Shown piece by piece: positions 19,301 through 28,300 of a stretch of 34,175 bases of DNA. A program made the translations under genes and the position numbers. The notes below the pieces were generated by a model that was not told the origin of the DNA, ran no database searches, and worked only from the letters and a program-made list of their open reading frames with translations. The stretch is from Bacteroidia bacterium (GTDB lineage: Bacteria; Bacteroidota; Bacteroidia; Bacteroidales; JAPLDU01), in NCBI GenBank assembly GCA_026391255.1, contig JAPLDU010000048.1, forward strand, positions 1-34,175, in the 5' to 3' direction. How positions within the stretch are numbered: position 1 is the stretch's first letter; the number at the start of each line of letters is the position of its first letter.

Positions 19301-22300
19301 TACAGAGGAGGGATCGATGATATAGCAATCTTCAGCAGGGCTTTATCTGCACAGGAAATATCAGAGTTCTATTCCACCAATAATCTTAGCGCTGTGAATT
19401 ACAATTATTCATGGTCAACAGGAGAACAAAACTCGAATATTAATGTATCACCTTCCGAAACTACAACTTATTATGTAACTATAACGGATGGAATGCAAAG
19501 CTGTACTGACAGTTTCACTGTAAATATCAATCCTATCCCTGAACTATCATTGCAGGACACAATACTTGTGCCTTGCGGAACATCATCTTACCAACTTGAT
19601 GCCGGTGATAATTTAGCTTCATATTTATGGAGCACTGGTGAACAGTCATCATCAATCCCGGTTGGTATTTCCGGTACTTACAGTGTGACAGTCAGTAACG
19701 GGTTTGGCTGTACCAGGACAGATTCGAGCATGGTAAGTATTATTCCTCCATTTATTCAGGAAGATACTGCTATATGCACCGGATCTGATGTTTTGCTGGG
19801 ATTAGACGTTCAACAGTTTACCAGCCCGGGAGTAAACAGTTTTAATTTCACATGGTCAACTGCTGAAACTTCTGCAGATATTACTGTTTCTCCCACCGAG
19901 ACAAGCACATATTTTGTAACGATCACTGATGGCATTCAAACCTGTACCGACAGCATCACGGTAAATATCAATCCATTGCCACAGTTATCATTACAGGATA
20001 CTATCCTCGTGCCTTGCGGAACAACATTATTTCAACTTGATGCCGGAGGAGGATACAGTTATTATTCCTGGAATAATGGCGGAACTGCAGAAATGCTTGA
20101 TGTACAGGGTTCCGGCAAGTTTTCGGTGACGGTTACCGATGAAAATGGATGTAAAGGAAGTGACACGACCATGATAAGTTATATCAATTCACCCATTCTT
20201 CAGAATGACCTTTGGATGTGTCCCGGGTCATCTGTACAACTTTCATCTACAGGTTACTTACCTTACACTGACCTGAACCAGGCCGGAGCATATGATTATG
20301 ATAATTTCGAAGGCGGGCCGGGCAGCCCTGACGACTGGACCAGCCGCAACGGAGTAGACCCGGACATCACGAATACTACGTCCTACACAGGAAATTATTC
20401 ACTTCATATGCCATCTCCCTGGGGCCGGGATTTTGAAAGTGGCAGTGGCCTCGAACAGGGACAGCCCTATGGATTTAATACCGATGATTATCCCTACATG
20501 AGCATGGCATACAAAGTACCTCCCGGAACACTTGTAAATATGCTGGTATTAATTCCCGGCTATAGCTGGTGTTCAATCACCATGACACAGGGAGAAACTC
20601 CGTGTACCTATCCTAAAGTTGCCTCATGGAATGAAGGTGGTGATTTAATTGCAGATAATCAATGGCACTTTAAAACCATCAACCTACGCGACCAGATGAA
20701 TGCCATTCTTGGAACAGGCAATTACTATATCACTGCCGTTATCTGGCATACCGGTGGCTGTCTGCCTGGTCCTGCCGGTGAATTCTGGATCGACGATTTT
20801 ATGATCACGCATGACGTGCCGGCTGATCCCAGGTCAGTATATTCATTCTCATGGTCGACAGGTGATACTACAACTTCAGTTAATGTCACACCTGTTGAAA
20901 CTACCACATATTACCTGACGGTATCTGACGGTATGCAGAGTTGCACCGACAGCGCAACTGTTCATGTCAATCCGCAGATTGTGTCATCATTGCCTGATAC
21001 TTTGATTGTACCTTGCGGAGATCATTCCGCAATACTTGATGCGGGAACTGGTAATTATTCTTATCTCTGGAATACCGGAGAAATAACAGAAGCAATAAAT
21101 GCATACAGTACAGGTACTTATAGTGTAACTCTTTCAGATGAAAACGGATGCCAGGGCACACATGAAACATATGTAAGCATTATTCCGGGAATTTTACAGT
21201 CAGATACAGCAATATGCTATGGTTCAGGCATTGAAATTGGAATAATCCCGGATAACACATCGGCATATTATCCTTTCAATGGTAATGCAAACGATCAGAG
21301 TGGAAATGGTAATGATGGAACTGTTTATGGCGCTTCACTGACTAATGATCGTTTTAACAACCAAAATTCTGCATATAGTTTCAGCGGTAATGGTGATTAT
21401 ATATTAGTTGCAGATCCTGTTCCTGCTGATTTGCAGATACAGAATGAAATTACTCTTTCGGCCTGGATTTTCGTTACTGATATTCCTTACGGTGATCTCG
21501 GTTTGATAGCAGGAAGCCAATATGATGGAACCGGGTCAGGTGCAAGTATTTTCTTCGATGGACGTACAAGTCCTGATGGTCAGCCATCACCTCCCGGCCA
21601 CATTCATTTCCAGATCGGAAATGGTTCCTGGCACACTACCAATTCAAATTCAACCGTTCCTTTAAATCAGTGGGTATTAATTACTGCCACAAGAAAAGCA
21701 AATGAGAACGGGAAAATCTATTATAACGGGGTTTTACAACCTTCCAACAGTGCACCCTGGAATGGTGAAATAACTTATTATGGTTCATGGTTAGCAATAG
21801 GACGGCAAAAAGATCTTTATCGTCCGTTTAATGGAATGATCGACGAAGTAAGAATATACAACCGTGCTCTTTCTCAGCAGGAAATTCTGTCACTTTATAA
21901 TTATGACGGTATTTATTCATACAACTGGTCAACCGGCGAAACCAGTGCATCTGTTATGCAATCGCCACATGAAAATACCACCTATTATGTCACGGTTACC
22001 GACGGAACCCAGACTTGTTCCGATAGCGTAACTGTTCATGTTAACACCATCCCAGAAATAAACCTCGGGGTGAACCTTACAAATTGCAATAATAGCCCAA
22101 TGACCCTCGATGCAGGCAACCCCGGAGCAAATTTCCTCTGGAACGATGGCTCCACCGGGCAGACGCTCGGAATTACAGGATCAGGAACATATTCTGTAAC
22201 CGTTTCAAATAATAACTGTTCAGCATCCGGTGAAGTATCCGTCATTTATTACCCGCCGCTCAGCGTTGACCTTGGCAATGATACCACTCTTTATACCGGA

Positions 22301-25300
22301 AATTCAATAATACTCGATGCCGGCCCGGGAGGCGAAGATTATTTGTGGTCAACCGGTGAGACTACACAAAGCATTGTGGCTTCAACAACCGGAACTTATT
22401 CTGTAACCGTTACGAATCCTTGCGGCAGCGAGTCTGACGAAATTAATGTGACCGTGATAAATCCTCCATTGATTGAAGTACATCCTTCATCAATTACTGC
22501 AATTCTGAATTACGGGGAACCCGGCTCGCAAACCTTCACCATAATTAATTCAGGTAATGATAACCTGTCGTTTGATATTACAGATATTCCATGGTGGTTT
22601 GGTTTATCGCAGACTAACGGAATCATTGCCCCCGGCAATTTTGAAGAAATAACCGTCAGTTTTGCCAACACCCTGCCCGGTAGTGATTACTACGATTTGC
22701 TGAACATCTATTCCAATGATCCTGCCAACCCTCTTATAAACCTGCCGGTGTACCTCACCGTTTACCAGCCTTTGATGTACGTGACGCCAACTGATATCAA
22801 CTTCGGAACGGTAGTTAAAAACTTTACTTCTTCCATAAATGTATCGCTGGTAAATAATGGAAATGCTGATATTACCGTGAACAGTATAACAACCATGGCG
22901 CCTTTCTCAGTCGGTTCATTTGATGCGGTAGTTCATGCAGGAACAACCATGAATGTTGCGGTAAACTTTACTCCAACTGCTACAGTAATTTATCACAAAA
23001 CACTGAGCATCAGTACATCGTTTGGAAACTTCAGTGTTGACCTGCATGGAACAGGACAGAACCCTGCGCCGGGCTGGTCTTTCTCATTCACTGATCATAA
23101 CTTTGGATATACCGATACTGCCACGGGTGCTACAACATTGCTGACAATTAACAATACAGGCAATGTACCGGTGAACATCACCAATGTAGTATCAAGCAGC
23201 CCGCATTTCACAATTTCGGAAACTGCATTTACCATACCTGTCGGTAGCAACCACAATGTCCAGATCGGGTTCAATCCCAATGCCCTCATCAGTTATTCAG
23301 GAGTACTTAATTTCTCTTCAAATAATTGCGGAACAAAGCTGGTCACTCTTGAAGGGATCGGTATGATGCTTACTCCGCCACCGCAACTAACCTATGATGA
23401 TTCCATTCCATTCAATGGCTCTGATGGAGTTGCCCCAACGGTCGGGCCGACTTCACAGCACTTTGAGTATTCAGTTATTTACACCGATCCGGACAATAAT
23501 CCGCCGATGGCCGGCTATCCGAAAATAGGGATTGATGTGAATGGCGACGGCGATTTCCTCGATTCAGGTGAAGGGTGGATCACCATGTCTGAGACCGATG
23601 CTTCGGATCACAATTACATTGATGGTAAAAAATATGTATATTATACCACTTTCCCTGCTTCACCCTATTATGCTTATAGTTATAAAGCTTATAATCAGTT
23701 TGGCGATGCTGCCATAGGCGAAGCCACACAATACCGCAGCGGTCCGCTGGTAAGCAATAATATGCTTGATCTTCTCATCTATGCCAATGATATCACATTC
23801 TCAGACCCTACACCTGCCATCGGACAGGAAATCACCATCTATGCCAACGTACATGATTATTCTGATTATCCGGCCGATACACCTTTCGTCGTGCAGTTCT
23901 GGGCTGAAGACACCCTGATAGGTGAGCAGACCGTCAATTATCTTGGCGCGCATTCATCCATTATTCTTCAAATGAATCATACCTTTACCTGGCCTGAGTT
24001 CTACCCGATCAAAGTAATAGTTGATGCCACCAATGTTCTCACTGAAGATAATGAATTCAATAATTTTGCCATCCGGCCTATCATTGCCGGTGAATTCTCC
24101 GTTCCAGGCTCTATTTCAGTAACAGCTAACATTTCACCGGAAGTAAGCTATTATCATGTCGGAGAACCGCCACCACTTATGCATTATCATGGCCATGCCG
24201 ATTATGTCGGGTCGTTTGATTCTGAGACCCAAGTATCAGGTGCAGAAGTGACTTTGACATATATTGAAGCCGGTTTAACATTGACCACATTCACCAATTC
24301 CAACGGCGATTTTGATTTTTATTTTTACACTGATACACCGCCTGAAGGCGATACAGCAATTTATCATGCACAATCCACCGTTACCGATTATACCCTGACC
24401 TCAACCACAGGATTGGCTCATTGGAAAGTGATCACATCGCCACCGGCACCTAAGCATCCAGACCTCAATGTATTTCACTGGGTTTACTCCTGTTGCTGGG
24501 AGCCGGCAATTTCATGGACCGATTCCTGCATACTGGCAGGTGAACCGATTGAGGTCACCGCATCAGTTTGGAATTCCGGTGATTCTGTTGCTTATAATGT
24601 AAAGTTCTATGGTTATAAAGATAATGTGACTGACACTGCTTTTGTTGTATATTATGATACCCTTTACCCGGGAGAAGGAAGAACCGAGCAATTCACCGTT
24701 ACATTTGATTCTGCAGGAAATCACTCAGTAGGAGTTTTTGCCGACCCGGAAAACACCATTGCAGAATCGAATGAAGGCAATAACCAGACAAGTATCAGCC
24801 GTAAGATTTACAACACGGATGTTGATCTCTCACCCGGTATTCCTGGTTTAAATAATGGCATCTGGATTTCTAAAGTCGATCCCCTGGAAGGAGAAAATGT
24901 AATGTTGAGCCTAAGTACAACTAATTCGCTATGCAATATAGCCGGAGCATCAACAGGCCGCCTGTATGATGTGTTCAATGGCGATTCAACACTGATCGAA
25001 GAACTGCAATATCCACTGATCGGACCAATGGACAATGTTACACGGTATATATACAATTATTCTTTCGACAGCGTCGGCGATCATACCCTTGTTGGCATCG
25101 TGGATTATTATAACCAGGTAATTGAAAATGACGAAACTAACAACACAGGGACATTGGTGGTTCATGTTAAACCACGTATCCCCGACCTGACATTTTCAAC
25201 ATTCCCGGGTAATGTAGATGAGTCACTCAATATTTCAGCATCTGATGTAAATGTGGGCGATGAGATTAACTTTTCTGCCGGTATTCAGAATTACGGTACA

Positions 25301-28300
25301 GGCGATGCTGAAAACTTCTTTGTCAGGTTTTATTTAGATAACGTACCTTTAGGAAGCCCCGTTCTTATTCCTTTACTCCAGGCACATCAATCCGTGACCC
25401 TGATTTCAGACCCATGGACTATCCTGCCTTGCGGACATAAACTAAGAGTGACAATAGACGAAGAAAACCTGGTTTCAGAACTGAATGAAGATAATAATGA
25501 AGCAAAAAAGGATAACCTCGGAGTCGACCTGAAACCGGTAGATCCGGGAGGCAGCGGTTGGGCAAATACTCCCATCTTCGTTGGTACAACTGTCTATAAT
25601 CTGGGTGCTTTTCAGGCTGATTCCGTTACTGTGTATTATTATTGTTCAAACTGCGATCCATTAGATTCTAACCTTCTCTTAGGTTACGATGTTTTACCTC
25701 ACGTCCCTGCACAGGGATATACCTGGTCACGTATCGTTCATACGTTTACCGAATCAAAAATATACAACATACATGTCTATGTGGACAGCACGCTTTACTG
25801 TGAAATCAAAACATCAAACAACTCTGAGGACGGTCATGTTGGGATTATGCATGAACTACCCGACCTGGTAATCTACTCCTATCAGATTTCACCAACTGAA
25901 CTGAACCCCGACCCGGGTGAAGACGTCAGCATCTATTCTTCCTTTAATAATACCAGCAATGTTGCGTCAGGACCGTTTAAAGTCCAGTTCAAAGTGGACA
26001 GCAACCCGATTGGTGATATCATTGATGTGCCAAACTTAGGCCCGCATGGAGACACAACGGTTGCCTGTTCCCAAAACTGGTCGTCGCTGTTAATCGGGCC
26101 TCATATTATCAGGGTCTTCCTCGATACAGAAAACCAGGTTAATGAAAGTAGTGAACTGAATAATGAAGCAAGCAGGGCTATCATTGTCGGCGACGCACCA
26201 GATATGAAGTTCGCCAACGTAGATGGCCTGGTATTATCCAATGATACTCCGGCAATCGGTGATTGGATTACCATTACAGTCCGTATTAAAGATATCGGGG
26301 GTGCGGATGGTGCGGCAACTGTGAACTTCTATTATGTAAATGCCAGCGATAGCATTCTGATACAAACAAACCAGTTCACATTACATAATCATGATTCGAT
26401 GGATATTACTTTCCCCTGGCAGGCTGCCAGTACATTCGGAAAAATTACCGGTGTTATATCAGGTTGTACACCCACAGAATTCAATCTTTATAATAATACG
26501 ATCGATAAGTTTTTCGGAACTCCTTTAATTGCAATGACCGCACAGGTTGTCGGCTCATCGCTTAACATTTGCGGCAGTGGCTCAACTCAGATATTGGCTA
26601 TTCCGGCAGGAGGAACCGGTTCATATACTGTCACCTGGACATCCGATCCTCCGGGATTGAATTATACCGGGACATCTCTCACTGTTTCTCCAACCTTTAC
26701 CACCACCTATATCGCCACCATTACTGACGGATATTATACCCAGACCTATTCAACCGTTGTCGCTGTCAATTCTATCATGACTGTTGCCTTTGGAGGACTA
26801 TCTGATCTTTACTGTGCTAACGGTCAGCCGTCACTGCTCATTCCAAATCCCTCTGGAGGAGTATTTAACGGTCCGGGAATAAATGGTTACTATTTTGATC
26901 CTTCAATTGCAGGTCCCGGATACCATGCCATTACTTATAATTACTCGGATCCGAACGGTTGCAACGGAACTGTCATCAATCATACCACCGTGGTTGCAGT
27001 TCCCGAATTCACACTTGATCATGCCAATGCTACCTGCAACGGAAGCTCTGACGGTTCTGTCATGCTTCAATTGACCAATTCAGGTGAAACAACTGAAATC
27101 CTGTGGTCAAATGGTATGTCTGATCAAAATATGAATGGACTGGTCGCCGGAATTTATACGGTGACTGTAACTTTCGATGATCTGTGCAGCAGCACCGGCT
27201 CGGCAGAAATCATGCAACCGGAACCACTTGCTATTTCTTCCACAGTAACAGGTATTTCAGCTACCGGTATGAATGATGGCTCAATTGACCTGACCGTTAG
27301 CGGAGGAACTTCTCCCTATTCCTTTTATTGGTCGGACGGCTCACTTACCGGGGATATTGAAAACCTCCAGGCAGGAACCTATTCAGTTACTGTGACTGAT
27401 GCAATTAACTGCCAGGCTTTTGCCGTCTACACGGTATATGTCATCACCTCTCAGACCATTCAAATGGTGACTGGATGGAACCTGTATTCCACTTATATTG
27501 ATCCTGTCGATCCAGGTATTAATGCCGTACTTTCACCCGTCATCAGTCAGGTGATCATTGCCAAAAATGACGACGGACTGGTATTCTGGCCTTTATACGG
27601 GGTTGATTATATCGGGAACGTGAAAACCGGAAAAGCATATTACATCAAAATGTCAACTAACCAGGCATTAACAATCACTGGTGCACTTATTATTCCTGAA
27701 CTAACGCCATTGAACCTGCGCCAGAACTGGAGTTATACCGGCTACCTGCGCGAAACACCGGCAAGCATTGCAGCGCTTCTGAGCAATATCATCAGCCATG
27801 TTGTGATTGTGACAGATGGAGGAGGTAATGTTTTCTGGCCATCATGGGGTCTGAACCATATCGGGAATATGAATCCTGGCCTCGGTTATCATTTCATGAT
27901 GTCATCTCCTGATATCCTGATTTATCCGCCTGATAATACCAATATTGCAAAATCATACATTGATGTCCCAACGAATAAATATTATACCGGGACAATCAAT
28001 ACCGGAAACTATATGATACTTGGTATTCCTGGCAGTGCATGGCAAACGGGAGATGGTACTATCAGACTTAATCAGGGTGATGAGATTGGTGTTTTCGATG
28101 AATCTGGTAATTTGATTGGTTCCTCAGTCTATAATAGTGAGAATACTGCAATAACTCTATGGGGCGATGATATCACTACTCAGGAAAAGGATGGTATGGC
28201 TGACGGGGAAAAGTTCACCATCAGGGTCTGGCAGCAGGCAACACCAGGCAATTATAGTGAAACCGAGACAGAACTTAAGGTGGCTGAATGGAAACAAGGC

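Noticed and set aside
8303-26000. Many 60-107-codon ORFs in other frames of the giant gene
   Set aside because: They are shadows of the repetitive coding frame; several repeat at the same place in each FG-GAP or FEGG copy, as expected of frame shadows.
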